Assembly: GCA_900538705.1 (NCBI GenBank)
Contig: UPZG01000001.1
Location: 310,001 to 374,000, forward strand
Source: an uncultured Porphyromonadaceae bacterium
GTDB lineage: Bacteria; Bacteroidota; Bacteroidia; Bacteroidales; Barnesiellaceae_A
Reading direction: 5' to 3'
DNA length: 64,000 bases
Positions 9,485-19,572 of this stretch are shown here, one piece after another (the first letter of the stretch is position 1; each line of letters opens with the position of its first letter). The notes below the pieces were generated by a model that saw only the letters and a list, made by a program, of their open reading frames with translations, did no database searches and was not told the DNA's origin. The translations under genes were made by a program, and so were the position numbers.

Positions 9485-10960
9485 ATGGATACATTACAAT
9501 TATTATCGGCCATAGAGCCATTGTCGCAGCAAGGCAAGTTGCCTGCTGAAGTAACTGGCATAGAGGCCGATTCGAGAAAAGTAGAGCGCGGCTATATGTT
9601 TGTAGCTGTGCGCGGTTCGCAAGTCGACGGACATGAATTTATACCGATCGCCATATCGAGTGGCGCTACACTTATAGTATGTGAAGAGCTTCCGTCAGAA
9701 CTACACGAAGGCGTAGCTTATGTGCAGGTAGCCGATAGTGCAGCTGCTTTGGGATATTTGGCTTCGAGGAGGTATGGTGACCCTTCGTACAGTCTTACAT
9801 TGGTGGGTGTTACGGGTACAAATGGCAAAACTACGACGGCAACACTCCTTTATGAGATGTTCAGGCTCTTTGGCGAGAAGGTAGGCTTGCTTTCTACCGT
9901 GCGTAATTATATTGATAGCGAGAGTGAGCCTGCAACTCATACCACGCCCGACCCGCTGACTCTTAACCATTTGTTGCGCCGCATGGTCGACGCTGGTTGT
10001 ACGTATGCTTTTATGGAGGTAAGTTCCCATTCGGCACATCAGCGTCGTATAGCCGGGTTGAAGTTTGCAGGAGGTATCTTCACCAATCTTACGCGCGATC
10101 ACATGGATTATCATAAGACAGTCGAGGCTTATTTGAAAGCGAAAAAGATGTTTTTCGATGCTTTGCCTGCCGATGCTTTTGCGCTGACGAACATAGATGA
10201 TAAAGTGGGTGAGGTAATGTTGCAAAATACACGGGCACATAAGTACACGTATTCGTTGCGCACAGTTGCCGATTTTAAGGCACGCATCATAGAGAGTCGC
10301 ATAGATGGTACTACGGTCTCTTTTGATGGGCGTGATGTAGAGACTCGATTTACCGGTCGCTTTAATGTATATAATCTGCTTGCTGTTTATGCAGCTACAT
10401 GTCTTTTGGGCCGTGATAAAGAACAGGTGCTTGTCAATATGAGCCTGTTGGTTCCTGTAGCCGGAAGGTTTCAGACATTACACTCCGTAAGGGGCTATTC
10501 GGCTATTATCGATTATGCCCATACTCCCGATGCCCTTACCAATGTGTTGACTACTATACACGATGTGTTGGCCGGAAAGGGTCGGGTCATTACCGTTGTA
10601 GGAGCTGGAGGAAACCGTGATAAAGGGAAACGCCCTATGATGGCCAAAGAGGCGGCTCGATGGAGCGATGAATTGATATTGACTTCAGATAATCCGCGTT
10701 TTGAAGAGCCGGATGATATTATTAATGATATGATGGTGGGGTTGAGTGATGACGATATGGCTCATACCCTTGCTATTGCCGACCGTCGTCAGGCTATACG
10801 TACGGCAGCCCGTATGGCACAAGCCGGCGATGTAATTCTGATTGCGGGAAAAGGACATGAAGATTATCAGGAAATAAAAGGTGTAAAGCATCACTTCGAT
10901 GACAAAGAGGAAGTAGAAAAAATCTTTGCCGACGAGCAGCGTGCTGCAACCCTAAAATAG
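9485..10960 (+). CDS. murE: UDP-MurNAc-tripeptide synthetase MurE
   Basis: A 491-residue Mur ligase with ATP-binding GVTGTNGKTTTATLLYEMF, the central TNLTRDHMDYHKTVE motif and the C-terminal TSDNPRFEEPDDI. The DNPR motif is the known marker for meso-diaminopimelate specificity, as expected in Gram-negative Bacteroidetes. MurE adds the third amino acid to UDP-MurNAc-L-Ala-D-Glu in the cytoplasm. It lies 15 bases after ftsI and 7 bases before mraY in an unbroken operon. Confidence 0.96.
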   Translation: MDTLQLLSAIEPLSQQGKLPAEVTGIEADSRKVERGYMFVAVRGSQVDGHEFIPIAISSGATLIVCEELPSELHEGVAYVQVADSAAALGYLASRRYGDPSYSLTLVGVTGTNGKTTTATLLYEMFRLFGEKVGLLSTVRNYIDSESEPATHTTPDPLTLNHLLRRMVDAGCTYAFMEVSSHSAHQRRIAGLKFAGGIFTNLTRDHMDYHKTVEAYLKAKKMFFDALPADAFALTNIDDKVGEVMLQNTRAHKYTYSLRTVADFKARIIESRIDGTTVSFDGRDVETRFTGRFNVYNLLAVYAATCLLGRDKEQVLVNMSLLVPVAGRFQTLHSVRGYSAIIDYAHTPDALTNVLTTIHDVLAGKGRVITVVGAGGNRDKGKRPMMAKEAARWSDELILTSDNPRFEEPDDIINDMMVGLSDDDMAHTLAIADRRQAIRTAARMAQAGDVILIAGKGHEDYQEIKGVKHHFDDKEEVEKIFADEQRAATLK

Positions 10961-10967
10961 ACAGGTT

Positions 10968-12221
10968 ATGTTATATCATTTTTTTGAATTATTCGATTTT
11001 CAGTTGCCTGGTGGCAGGTTGTGGACCTACATCTCTTTTAGAGCCGGTATGGCAATGATTTTGTCGCTGTTTCTTTCTACTATCATAGGTAAGCGTATTA
11101 TCGATGCGTTGCGTCGTCATCAAATAGGAGAAACGGTTCGCCATTTGGGATTGGAGGGCGAAGATGCCAAAAAGGGAACACCTACCATGGGTGGTATTAT
11201 TATTATCCTCTCTATTTTGTTGCCTTGTTTGTTGGTAGGCCGCCTCGATAGTGTATATATGATATTGATGTTGGTTACTACGGTATGGTTGGGAGTCCTC
11301 GGTTTTGCCGACGATTATATCAAGGTGTTCAAGAAGAACAAAGAGGGCATGCACGGTAAGTTCAAGATAATAGGCCAAGTGGGCTTAGGCCTTATCGTGG
11401 GTCTGACACTCTATTACAGTCCCGATGTCGTCATCCGCGAGAATGTAGAGGTGACATCGTCGCAAGGTATGGAGATAGAATATAAAAGCGAGAATATCAA
11501 GTCGACGCAGACAACTATACCTTTTGTCAAGAACAACAACTTTGATTATGCCGACTTGTTGCCTTTCATGGGGGAGCACAAGCAGACCGCTGCATGGGTA
11601 TTGTTTGTTTTTGTAACCATCTTTATAGTGACAGCCGTTTCTAACAGTGCCAACCTTACCGATGGCTTGGATGGCCTTGCTACCGGCACTTCGGCTATTA
11701 TAGGCGTAGCCTTGGGTATCTTGGCCTACTTCTCGGGTCACATCGACTATGCCTCATACTTCAACATCATGTATATCCCTGGAAGTGGAGAGCTGGTAGT
11801 TTTCATGGCTGCGTTTATAGGGGCAACGATAGGTTTCTTGTGGTACAATTCCAGCCCGGCACAAGTATTTATGGGCGATACGGGTAGCCTTACATTAGGA
11901 GGTATTATTGCAGTGTATGCCCTGCTTATACACAAGGAGTTGCTTCTGCCTATCTTGTGCGGCGTTTTCTTTGTAGAGGCGTTATCGGTATTACTACAGA
12001 CAGGTTTTTTCAAGTTGACCAAAAAGTATACCGGAGAGGGACGTCGAATCTTTAAGATGGCTCCGTTGCATCATCATTTCCAAAAGCCTGGCAATGCAGG
12101 ATTTAATGCTTTGATACAACGCCCGTTGAATATCGTACCTGAGTCGAAACTTGTGGTACGCTTTTGGATAGTGGGTATTATACTTGCCGTTATTACGGTA
12201 GTGACATTAAAGATACGATAA
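10968..12221 (+). CDS. mraY: Phospho-MurNAc-pentapeptide transferase MraY
   Basis: A 417-residue polytopic membrane protein with the family motifs TPTMGGIIII, GFADDYIKVFKKNKEG, NLTDGLDGLATG, FMGDTGSLTLGG and MAPLHHHFQ. It transfers phospho-MurNAc-pentapeptide to undecaprenyl phosphate to make lipid I. It is longer than the E. coli enzyme (360 residues); the extra sequence lies between helices around residues 150-190 (VVIRENVEVTSSQGMEIEYK), a charged insert also common in Bacteroidetes MraY. Confidence 0.96.
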   Translation: MLYHFFELFDFQLPGGRLWTYISFRAGMAMILSLFLSTIIGKRIIDALRRHQIGETVRHLGLEGEDAKKGTPTMGGIIIILSILLPCLLVGRLDSVYMILMLVTTVWLGVLGFADDYIKVFKKNKEGMHGKFKIIGQVGLGLIVGLTLYYSPDVVIRENVEVTSSQGMEIEYKSENIKSTQTTIPFVKNNNFDYADLLPFMGEHKQTAAWVLFVFVTIFIVTAVSNSANLTDGLDGLATGTSAIIGVALGILAYFSGHIDYASYFNIMYIPGSGELVVFMAAFIGATIGFLWYNSSPAQVFMGDTGSLTLGGIIAVYALLIHKELLLPILCGVFFVEALSVLLQTGFFKLTKKYTGEGRRIFKMAPLHHHFQKPGNAGFNALIQRPLNIVPESKLVVRFWIVGIILAVITVVTLKIR

Positions 12222-12234
12222 AAAGAGATATGCC

Positions 12235-13575
12235 ATGGAGCAGAAAAAGATTGTAGTGTTGGGAGCCGGTGAGAGCGGTGCTGGTGCTGCTGTGCTGGCC
12301 AAAGTGAAAGGATTCGACGTATTTGTGTCGGATAGTTCGGCAATCAAGGAGAAATATAAGCAACTTCTCGACAGCTATGCAATACGTTGGGAAGAGGGAC
12401 ATCATACCGAATCGGAAATTCTCTCGGCCAATGAAGTGATAAAAAGTCCCGGAATTCCCTGTGATGCACCTCTCATATTGGCATTGCGAGAACGTAATAT
12501 TCCCGTTATTTCGGAGATTGAGTTTGCAGGCCGGTATACTAAGGCTCGTATGATTTGTATCACGGGTAGTAACGGTAAGACAACAACAACGTTGCTTACG
12601 TACCATATATTGAAAAGTGCCGGCCTTAATGTGGGATTGGCCGGTAACGTAGGACAAAGTCTTGCTTTACAAGTAGCTACGTGCAACTATGATTACTATG
12701 TGGTGGAGTTGAGCAGTTTCCAACTGGACAATATGTATGATTTCAAAGCCGATATTGCGGTCTTGCTCAATATTACTCCCGACCACTTAGACCGCTATGA
12801 CCATAAAATGGAAAATTATGTCGATGCCAAATTCCGTATTACCCGCAATCAAACAGGCGACGACGCCTTTATATACTGGAATGACGATCCCATCATTAAT
12901 CAAAAGTTGCAGACTTTGCATTTAAGAGCTCACTTATATCCATTTTCTGAGTTGTCTGAGCCGCAGTCTGTAGCTTATACAAAAGATAACCAGGTAATTA
13001 TAAATACGCCCGGCGATACTTTTACGATGAATGAAGACAGCCTTGCTCTTCATGGACGGCATAACCTTTACAACTCGTTGGCGGCAGGTATCTCGGCCAA
13101 TCTGTTGCATATTAAAAAAGAGGATATTCGCCGAGCATTGAGCGACTTTCAGGCTGTAGAACATCGCCTTGAACCTGTAGCGACTGTCAAGGGTGTACGT
13201 TTTATCAATGATTCAAAGGCTACCAATGTCAACTCATGCTGGTATGCTCTTGAGTCGATGGACCGTCCCGTGGTACTTATCCTTGGCGGAAAAGACAAGG
13301 GTAACGACTATACAGAGATAGAGCAGCTCGTCAGCAAAAAGGTGAAAGCAATAATATGTTTGGGTGTGGATAATAAGAAGTTGCATGCTTTCTTTGACAG
13401 CAAGGTGCCCTATATAGCCGATGCGCACTCAATGCAAGAGGCTGTAGAGTTGTCATATGCAGCAGCCCGGCCAGGCGACGTCGTGTTGCTGTCGCCATGT
13501 TGTGCCAGTTTCGACCTCTTCAAGAGCTACGAAGATAGAGGCCGTCAATTTAAGGAGTGTGTTCGCCAATTGTAA
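12235..13575 (+). CDS. murD: UDP-MurNAc-L-alanine:D-glutamate ligase MurD
   Basis: A 446-residue Mur ligase beginning with a Rossmann-like VVLGAGESGAGAAVLAKVKG segment, then KSPGIP, ATP-binding ITGSNGKTTTTLLTYHIL, LNITPDHLDRYD and NDSKATNVNSCWYAL. It adds D-glutamate to UDP-MurNAc-L-Ala. Length, motifs and position between mraY and ftsW agree with MurD. Confidence 0.96.
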   Translation: MEQKKIVVLGAGESGAGAAVLAKVKGFDVFVSDSSAIKEKYKQLLDSYAIRWEEGHHTESEILSANEVIKSPGIPCDAPLILALRERNIPVISEIEFAGRYTKARMICITGSNGKTTTTLLTYHILKSAGLNVGLAGNVGQSLALQVATCNYDYYVVELSSFQLDNMYDFKADIAVLLNITPDHLDRYDHKMENYVDAKFRITRNQTGDDAFIYWNDDPIINQKLQTLHLRAHLYPFSELSEPQSVAYTKDNQVIINTPGDTFTMNEDSLALHGRHNLYNSLAAGISANLLHIKKEDIRRALSDFQAVEHRLEPVATVKGVRFINDSKATNVNSCWYALESMDRPVVLILGGKDKGNDYTEIEQLVSKKVKAIICLGVDNKKLHAFFDSKVPYIADAHSMQEAVELSYAAARPGDVVLLSPCCASFDLFKSYEDRGRQFKECVRQL

Positions 13576-13613
13576 GGTGGTAAGTCTGATATCATAAACG
13601 ACGATGTAACGAT

Positions 13614-14933
13614 ATGGATAATGTAAAAGATAGCGTGGTAGGAAAAAGGAAGGTGAAGTATAGTTCCGACTGGACTTTATGGGCCTGTTACATCATTTTG
13701 TGTGTTGTTTCGGTCATAGAAGTGTTCAGCGCCAGTAGCTTGGACCTTAAAAATGGTAGTGTATATTTGCCAATAGCATCGCATGTCAAGTTCCTTTTGA
13801 TGGGCTTGGTGGCCATATTGGTATTGGAGCATATACATTATAAATATTTCAAGGGGCTCATGTTATTGGCTGTTCCTCTTTCTATTGTGCTGGCAATCGT
13901 CGTCTCTTTGTTTGGCAAGTCGGTAGGTGGTGCCTCACGTGCCATAGAGATAGGAGGCATGTCGTTGCAGGCTGCCGAGCCTTGTAAATTTACGGTCGTC
14001 TTGTTATTGGCATATATATTTGCCCGTTTCCAAAAGAAAGAGGGTGGACTCTCTACAAAGGGGATACTGCTTGGGTTCGGTGTAATGTTCTTGTTTGTTG
14101 GTCTGCTTATCGCGCAGGGTGGCTCAAATGCGTTTCTCATTATGCTGGTAAGTTGTCTGATGATGATTATTGCCGGCCTTCCTACGCGCTTGCTTGTGGT
14201 GGGATGGACCTGTGTGGCGCTTGCCGTAGGGTCGGTCTTGTGGTTGCATTTCTCGGGAGAAGAGGAAGCTGTCCAGCCAGTTACAGGAGAGATAGCAGAA
14301 CAGACCGTGAAGAAAGATGCTCCCGGCGGAATGCTGAAACGGTTGCCTGTATGGAAATCGAGAATCGATGAGTGGTTGGGTACAGGTGTTCCCGAGTATC
14401 AGAAAGCAACCACTTATGGACATGATGGTAATTCACAACGTCACCATGCCTCTATGGCTATAGCCAATGGTAACGGTATAGGGGTAGGACCCGGTAACAG
14501 CCGTGAATGTTCGCGCCTACAACTTGCCTTTTCTGATTTTATATATGCCATTATCCTCGAAGAGTTGGGTTTGGCAGGTGGTATTATCGTACTGTTGTGT
14601 TATCTGGGTATTGTTATACGGGCGGGCATGATAGGTACGCAGTGTAAAAATGCCTATGCAACATTGCTCATTATGGGTATGGCGTTGATGATATCGATGC
14701 AAGCGTTATATCATATGGGTATTTCGGTAGGGTTGCTGCCTGTATCGGGGCAGCCGTTACCCTTTATCAGTAAGGGAGGTACCTCGATATTGATTATGAG
14801 CATGGCTATGGGTATTATGCTCAGTGTGAGTCGATACTCGGTAGAGCGTACTTCTGAGGGATTGCGTGGTATAGAAGATGATGATGAATTGCCGCATGAT
14901 TTGCGAGCCAGCAACCCGTCGGGTGTGATGTAA
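13614..14933 (+). CDS. ftsW: Septal peptidoglycan glycosyltransferase FtsW
   Basis: A 439-residue SEDS protein with about ten membrane helices. It carries YGHDGNSQRHHASMAIANG followed by GVGPGNSRE, then DFIYAIILEELGLAGG and the SGQPLPFISKGGTS signature. SEDS proteins polymerise lipid II into glycan strands together with a class B PBP, here FtsI from the same cluster. Placement between murD and murG supports FtsW over RodA. A long soluble loop (about residues 210-260, EEEAVQPVTGEIAEQTVKKD) lies ahead of the catalytic region. Confidence 0.94.
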   Translation: MDNVKDSVVGKRKVKYSSDWTLWACYIILCVVSVIEVFSASSLDLKNGSVYLPIASHVKFLLMGLVAILVLEHIHYKYFKGLMLLAVPLSIVLAIVVSLFGKSVGGASRAIEIGGMSLQAAEPCKFTVVLLLAYIFARFQKKEGGLSTKGILLGFGVMFLFVGLLIAQGGSNAFLIMLVSCLMMIIAGLPTRLLVVGWTCVALAVGSVLWLHFSGEEEAVQPVTGEIAEQTVKKDAPGGMLKRLPVWKSRIDEWLGTGVPEYQKATTYGHDGNSQRHHASMAIANGNGIGVGPGNSRECSRLQLAFSDFIYAIILEELGLAGGIIVLLCYLGIVIRAGMIGTQCKNAYATLLIMGMALMISMQALYHMGISVGLLPVSGQPLPFISKGGTSILIMSMAMGIMLSVSRYSVERTSEGLRGIEDDDELPHDLRASNPSGVM

Positions 14934-14944
14934 AATGTATAATT

Positions 14945-16066
14945 ATGGAAAAGAAAAATCTCAAAGTTATTATAAGCGGTGGTGGAACTGGAGGGCATAT
15001 TTTCCCTGCCATAGCTATAGCCAATGAAATAATGTCCCGTTTTCCCGATGCTCAAATTCTTTTTGTGGGAGCCGAGGGGCGTATGGAAATGGAAAAAGTA
15101 CCTGCTGCCGGGTATAAGATTATAGGCCTGCCCGTATCGGGCTTCGATAGGCATAACATGTTGCGTAATGTGAAGGTTCTGTGGCGGTTGTATCGTAGCT
15201 TGATGCAGGCACGCAAGATAGTAAAAGAGTTCCGTCCCGATATTGTCGTAGGTGTAGGTGGTTATGCCAGCGGCCCCACATTGTGGGCTGCTACGGCGCA
15301 AGGTGTGCCAGCCCTCATACAGGAACAGAATGGTTTTGCAGGAGTAACAAATAAAATGCTTGCACGGCGAGTTGAAGCTGTGTGTGTAGCATACGATGGG
15401 ATGGAGCGTTTCTTCCCGGCCGATAAAATTGTTATGACAGGTAATCCGGTAAGGCAGGCATTATGTCAGTGTGAGGCGACCCGAGAGGAAGCAGTACGCT
15501 TCTTTGACTTAGACCCCGCTAAAAAGACTTTGTTGGTGATAGGAGGTAGCCTCGGAGCCCGCACTATCAACCGTAGCATTGCTGCCGGTATAGATGATTT
15601 GGTAGCTCATGACATACAACTGATATGGCAAACCGGCAAAATATATGATGCTGAAGCTAAGTCGCTTCTCGCTGAGAAAAAAAATGTTGCCGGGGTGCGG
15701 CAGATGCCTTTCATATCGCGTATGGAGATGGCTTATAAAGCAGCCGACCTCGTGGTTTCACGAGCTGGGGCAAGCTCCATTTCAGAGATATGTCTGTTGG
15801 GGAAAGCCGCGATTTTTGTACCATCGCCCAATGTGGCCGAAGATCATCAAACTAAAAATGCCATGGCACTCTCATCGCGTGGTGCAGCGTTGCTCGTTCC
15901 CGATGCTGATGCTCCGGCTACACTTGTAAGTCAGGCTATAGAGATGATAGAATCGCCCGAAAAACTTGCCCGTATGGCACAAGCGGCAGGTAATATGGCA
16001 CAGCGTGACTCGGCTGCGCGTATAGTGGACGTTTTGTGCCGAATAATTAATATTTCCTCTAAATGA
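14945..16066 (+). CDS. murG: UDP-GlcNAc:lipid I N-acetylglucosaminyltransferase MurG
   Basis: A 373-residue GT28 enzyme with the N-terminal SGGGTGGHIFPAIAIA motif, VVGVGGYASGPTLWAA, QEQNGFAGVTNKML, GGSLGARTINRS and a UDP-GlcNAc site around SRAGASSISEICLLGKAAIF. It converts lipid I to lipid II on the inner face of the membrane. The last four bases, ATGA, contain the start of murC, indicating translational coupling. Confidence 0.96.
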   Translation: MEKKNLKVIISGGGTGGHIFPAIAIANEIMSRFPDAQILFVGAEGRMEMEKVPAAGYKIIGLPVSGFDRHNMLRNVKVLWRLYRSLMQARKIVKEFRPDIVVGVGGYASGPTLWAATAQGVPALIQEQNGFAGVTNKMLARRVEAVCVAYDGMERFFPADKIVMTGNPVRQALCQCEATREEAVRFFDLDPAKKTLLVIGGSLGARTINRSIAAGIDDLVAHDIQLIWQTGKIYDAEAKSLLAEKKNVAGVRQMPFISRMEMAYKAADLVVSRAGASSISEICLLGKAAIFVPSPNVAEDHQTKNAMALSSRGAALLVPDADAPATLVSQAIEMIESPEKLARMAQAAGNMAQRDSAARIVDVLCRIINISSK

Positions 16067-17439
16067 AGCGATTAAGCGATTATAAGTCAGTCTTTTTTGT
16101 AGGCGCAGGCGGTATAGGTATGAGTGCATTGGTACGTTATTGCTTGTCGCAGAAATTATCGGTTGCAGGTTACGACCGCACACCGTCAGACTTGACACGT
16201 CATTTGCAGAATGAAGGCGCAAACCTCTTTTTTGAAGATAGTGTAGAGCTTATTCCCGCAGAATGCCGCTGTCCAGCCGATACTTTGGTAGTACGAACTC
16301 CGGCTGTGCCGAGCACAAACCATGTATTACGTTACTTTGTCGACAACGGTTTTGAGGTCGTGAAACGCGCCTATTTGTTGGGGTTGATAACGCATCCCTT
16401 GCAGGCGCTTTGCTTTGCCGGTACGCATGGTAAGACTACTACATCGAGTATGGCCGCGCATATCTTTACAGTATCGGGCGTGGGATGTAATGCCTTTCTG
16501 GGCGGCATATTGCGCAATTACGACAGCAATTTGCTCCTTTCGCCCAATAGTCCCTATGCAGTTGTTGAAGCCGATGAATACGACCGTTCCTTTCATTGCC
16601 TTTCACCATATATTGCCGTGGTGACAGCTACCGACCCCGACCATCTCGATATATATGGTACCGAAGAGGCCTATTTAGAGAGTTTCTCACACTTTACATC
16701 ACTCATACGTACCGGGGGCGCATTGGTCATGAAGAAAGGCATCAAGATGCAGCCTCGTTTACAACAAGGAGTACGATTGTATACTTACTCGAAAGAGTCG
16801 GGAGATTTCCATGCCGATAACATACGCGCAGGAGAAGGGCGCATCGTATTTGATTTTGTGACCCCTGAGTCTTGTATTCCAGATATAGAGTTGGGCGTAC
16901 CCACCGATGTGAATATAGAAAATGCAGTTGCTGCCATGGCTGTGGCCTGGCTTTGCAATATTACCGGCGATGCCATGCGGAAGGCGATGAAGACGTTTAT
17001 GGGAGCCAAACGGAGGTTTGAATACTGGTTGCGAGAGCCTAATTGTGTTATGATAGACGACTATGCTCACCATCCCGATGAGATACGTGCCACCATCCGT
17101 TCGGCTCGTCTGCTGTATCCCGGGCGTCGGTTGAGTGTTATTTTCCAACCTCATTTGTATTCGCGTACTCGCGATTTTGCAGGAGCCTTTGCCGATGCCT
17201 TATCTCTTGCCGATGAGGTGATATTGCTCGATATATACCCGGCTCGTGAAGAGCCTATCCCCGGCGTAACGTCGCAGATAATATATGATAAGATTTTATC
17301 GCCTCATAAAGAACTTTGTGCGCGAGAAAAGTTGGTGGAACGAATAAAAAAACATAACTTTGAAGTCTTATTGACAATGGGCGCAGGCGATATAGAACGC
17401 TTGTTGCCAGACATTCGCGATGCGTTGATGCCAAGATGA
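16063..17439 (+). CDS. murC: UDP-MurNAc:L-alanine ligase MurC
   Basis: A 458-residue Mur ligase with FVGAGGIGMSALVRYCLSQ at the N-terminus, ATP-binding FAGTHGKTTTSSMAAHIF, VEADEYDRSF, TATDPDHLDIYGT and DDYAHHPDEIRATI. It commits UDP-MurNAc to pentapeptide synthesis by adding L-alanine. It overlaps murG and ftsQ by four bases on each side, the tightest stretch of the cluster. Confidence 0.96.
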   Translation: MKRLSDYKSVFFVGAGGIGMSALVRYCLSQKLSVAGYDRTPSDLTRHLQNEGANLFFEDSVELIPAECRCPADTLVVRTPAVPSTNHVLRYFVDNGFEVVKRAYLLGLITHPLQALCFAGTHGKTTTSSMAAHIFTVSGVGCNAFLGGILRNYDSNLLLSPNSPYAVVEADEYDRSFHCLSPYIAVVTATDPDHLDIYGTEEAYLESFSHFTSLIRTGGALVMKKGIKMQPRLQQGVRLYTYSKESGDFHADNIRAGEGRIVFDFVTPESCIPDIELGVPTDVNIENAVAAMAVAWLCNITGDAMRKAMKTFMGAKRRFEYWLREPNCVMIDDYAHHPDEIRATIRSARLLYPGRRLSVIFQPHLYSRTRDFAGAFADALSLADEVILLDIYPAREEPIPGVTSQIIYDKILSPHKELCAREKLVERIKKHNFEVLLTMGAGDIERLLPDIRDALMPR

Positions 17440-18203
17440 AGTCGTTTCTGAAAATATCGGCGATAGTGTTGCTCGTAGGTTATCTTGCGGCATCGCTCTA
17501 TTTTTTTGGCGATAGTGACCGCAATAGACGATGCGAAGTTTTTGAGATAACGGTTGCCGATAGTGCAGAGTGTGACTTGCTGACGTCTGACGATTTGCGA
17601 GTTTACCTTGCCGAGGTGGGTTTGTTGCCCGAGGGTAAGTCTATGAAGCAGGTAAATACTGAGCAAATTGAGCAGTATGTGCGTGAAATAGACCTCTTGC
17701 GCGACGTGAAGTGCTACCATAAAAGGAATGGCGATGTATATCTCTCTGTAAGACAGCGAAGGCCTGTGGTGCGAGTGATGAGTGACGAAGGAGACAATTA
17801 TTATCTCGATAGCGAAGGAAATCGCATAGCCGTAGATGAGATGTACATCGACTATCTGCCATTGGTATTGGGGTGTAACGACGATACTTTGTCGGCTCGA
17901 GACCTTTTGCCCATGATAGGTTATATTACAGCGCACCCCTTCTGGAATGCACAAGTAGAGCACATATACATATCGCCTTCGCACGAGGTTTCGCTTTTTC
18001 CCCGTGTAGGCAACCATACCATATTGTTGGGCTCGCCTCGTAACTATGAAGACAAATTGACTCGGGTACTTGCTCTATATAAGCAGGTATTGCCGCGTAT
18101 AGGGTGGGCTGCTTATGACACTATATCGGTGAAATTTGACGGACAGGTGGTATGTACAAGGAAAAATAAGAAATATAAGCATGATTCGTGGTCAAAAATA
18201 TAG
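17436..18203 (+). CDS. ftsQ: Cell division protein FtsQ
   Basis: A 255-residue bitopic protein with one N-terminal membrane helix (ISAIVLLVGYLAASLYFFG) and a periplasmic part holding a POTRA-like region (VFEITVADSAECDLLTSDDL onward) and an FtsQ-type segment. FtsQ scaffolds FtsB/FtsL at the septum. The family is weakly conserved, so the call leans on topology, size and location between murC and ftsA. The ATG overlaps the murC stop. Confidence 0.88.
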   Translation: MKSFLKISAIVLLVGYLAASLYFFGDSDRNRRCEVFEITVADSAECDLLTSDDLRVYLAEVGLLPEGKSMKQVNTEQIEQYVREIDLLRDVKCYHKRNGDVYLSVRQRRPVVRVMSDEGDNYYLDSEGNRIAVDEMYIDYLPLVLGCNDDTLSARDLLPMIGYITAHPFWNAQVEHIYISPSHEVSLFPRVGNHTILLGSPRNYEDKLTRVLALYKQVLPRIGWAAYDTISVKFDGQVVCTRKNKKYKHDSWSKI

Positions 18204-18208
18204 CCATC

Positions 18209-19543
18209 ATGAAAGAATATATAATAGCAATAGAGTTAGGCAGTTCTAAGATAGTAGCCATTGCCGGTTCGCGCGATGAGAACGGAAAACTTATCGTAGA
18301 AGCGATAGAGGAAGAAAGTGTCATCAACATTATCAAACGTGGTTGTGTACAGAATATAGAGGATGTCTATTCGTATGTAAAGAGATTGAAGACCAAGCTC
18401 GAGAATCGTTTGGCACCAGCTAAAATCGAGAAAGCTTACGTAGGTATAGGCGGAGTATCGGTTTTTGCCGAGGATAAAACGGTTACGAAGACCTTCCATG
18501 AGGATAGCATTATTACCCAGGCGCATGTGGAAAAACTGAAAGATGCGTGCAAGGCTTTAATTTCGTCAGCAACCGATATGCTGGCTATTGTGCCAGTCAA
18601 GTATATTATTGATGGCCGTGTCGTAGAAAATCCCATAGGTACGACAGGAACGAATATCGAAGTACATTATAAGGTGCTTACTGCCAAACCGGTATTGCGT
18701 CGCAATATTGTCCGTAGCTTTGTAGAACGGATGAATTTGAATATTGCCGGTTATATACCCACGGCCTTGGCGACAGCCGATGTGGTGCTTACGAATGATG
18801 AACGTGCCTTGGGCTGTGTCCTCGTTGACTTTGGAGCAGAGACAACAACCGTATCTATTTACAAGAACAACGCTCTTGTATGGCTCGAAACACTTCCTAT
18901 GGGTGGTAGAAATATTACTCGAGACATTGCCAGCCTCAATCTTATAGAGAGCGAAGCAGAGCATCTGAAGATAGCTTCGGGCATGGCCAAAGGCTTTAAG
19001 AGCGAAAATAATGTCCGCCTTAAATTTGAGGGCGATGGTATGGTAGAGATAGACCTTGCCAAGCTTTCGTCGGTTGTTGAGGCCCGTTCAGAGGAGATTA
19101 TGGCCAATGTTGAGGAGCAGATAAAACGTGCAGGTCTTTTACGAAAAGATCTTACGGCCGGAGTTATTGTAGTAGGCGGAGCTGCTAAAATGCGAGGTTG
19201 GATGGAACTTTTGGAAGAGCGTATTGGTATGAAGGCGCGCTTTGCCACCTTGCATAAAGAGATAGATGTAGTAGAAAAAGAGCGTTCGCGTGTCAATGAT
19301 TATTTGCAAGCAGTGGGATTGTTGTATGCTGCACAAGGAGTTTGCACAAAAAGTGTATCGCCTGTTGTAGCACCTCCTGTTTTTGACGACGAAGATGATG
19401 GCTTTGACAACGAGTCCTTGTCGCATACCGATGAGAAGGAAAATTCTTCGACACAAACCGGCGGACTGTTCCAACGGATAAAAAAGAAACTCACCAACTT
19501 TATAAACGAAGGTGAAACAGAGGAAGAAAAAGACGAAGATTAA
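18209..19543 (+). CDS. ftsA: Cell division protein FtsA
   Basis: About 444 residues of actin-like fold: phosphate-1 loop AIELGSSKIVAIAG, SHS2/1C domain around residues 80-160, phosphate-2 VDFGAETTTVSIY and adenosine motif VIVVGGAAKMRGWMELL. FtsA tethers FtsZ to the membrane. The C-terminal amphipathic stretch (GGLFQRIKKKLTNFINEG) would be the membrane anchor and is followed by an unusually acidic tail EETEEEKDED-like end. ATG at 18209 chosen because MKEYIIAIELG matches the family start; an upstream in-frame GTG at 18188 overlaps ftsQ. Confidence 0.95.
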   Translation: MKEYIIAIELGSSKIVAIAGSRDENGKLIVEAIEEESVINIIKRGCVQNIEDVYSYVKRLKTKLENRLAPAKIEKAYVGIGGVSVFAEDKTVTKTFHEDSIITQAHVEKLKDACKALISSATDMLAIVPVKYIIDGRVVENPIGTTGTNIEVHYKVLTAKPVLRRNIVRSFVERMNLNIAGYIPTALATADVVLTNDERALGCVLVDFGAETTTVSIYKNNALVWLETLPMGGRNITRDIASLNLIESEAEHLKIASGMAKGFKSENNVRLKFEGDGMVEIDLAKLSSVVEARSEEIMANVEEQIKRAGLLRKDLTAGVIVVGGAAKMRGWMELLEERIGMKARFATLHKEIDVVEKERSRVNDYLQAVGLLYAAQGVCTKSVSPVVAPPVFDDEDDGFDNESLSHTDEKENSSTQTGGLFQRIKKKLTNFINEGETEEEKDED

Positions 19544-19572
19544 ACAACCAAAGAGAGGCTAAAAATAAAGAT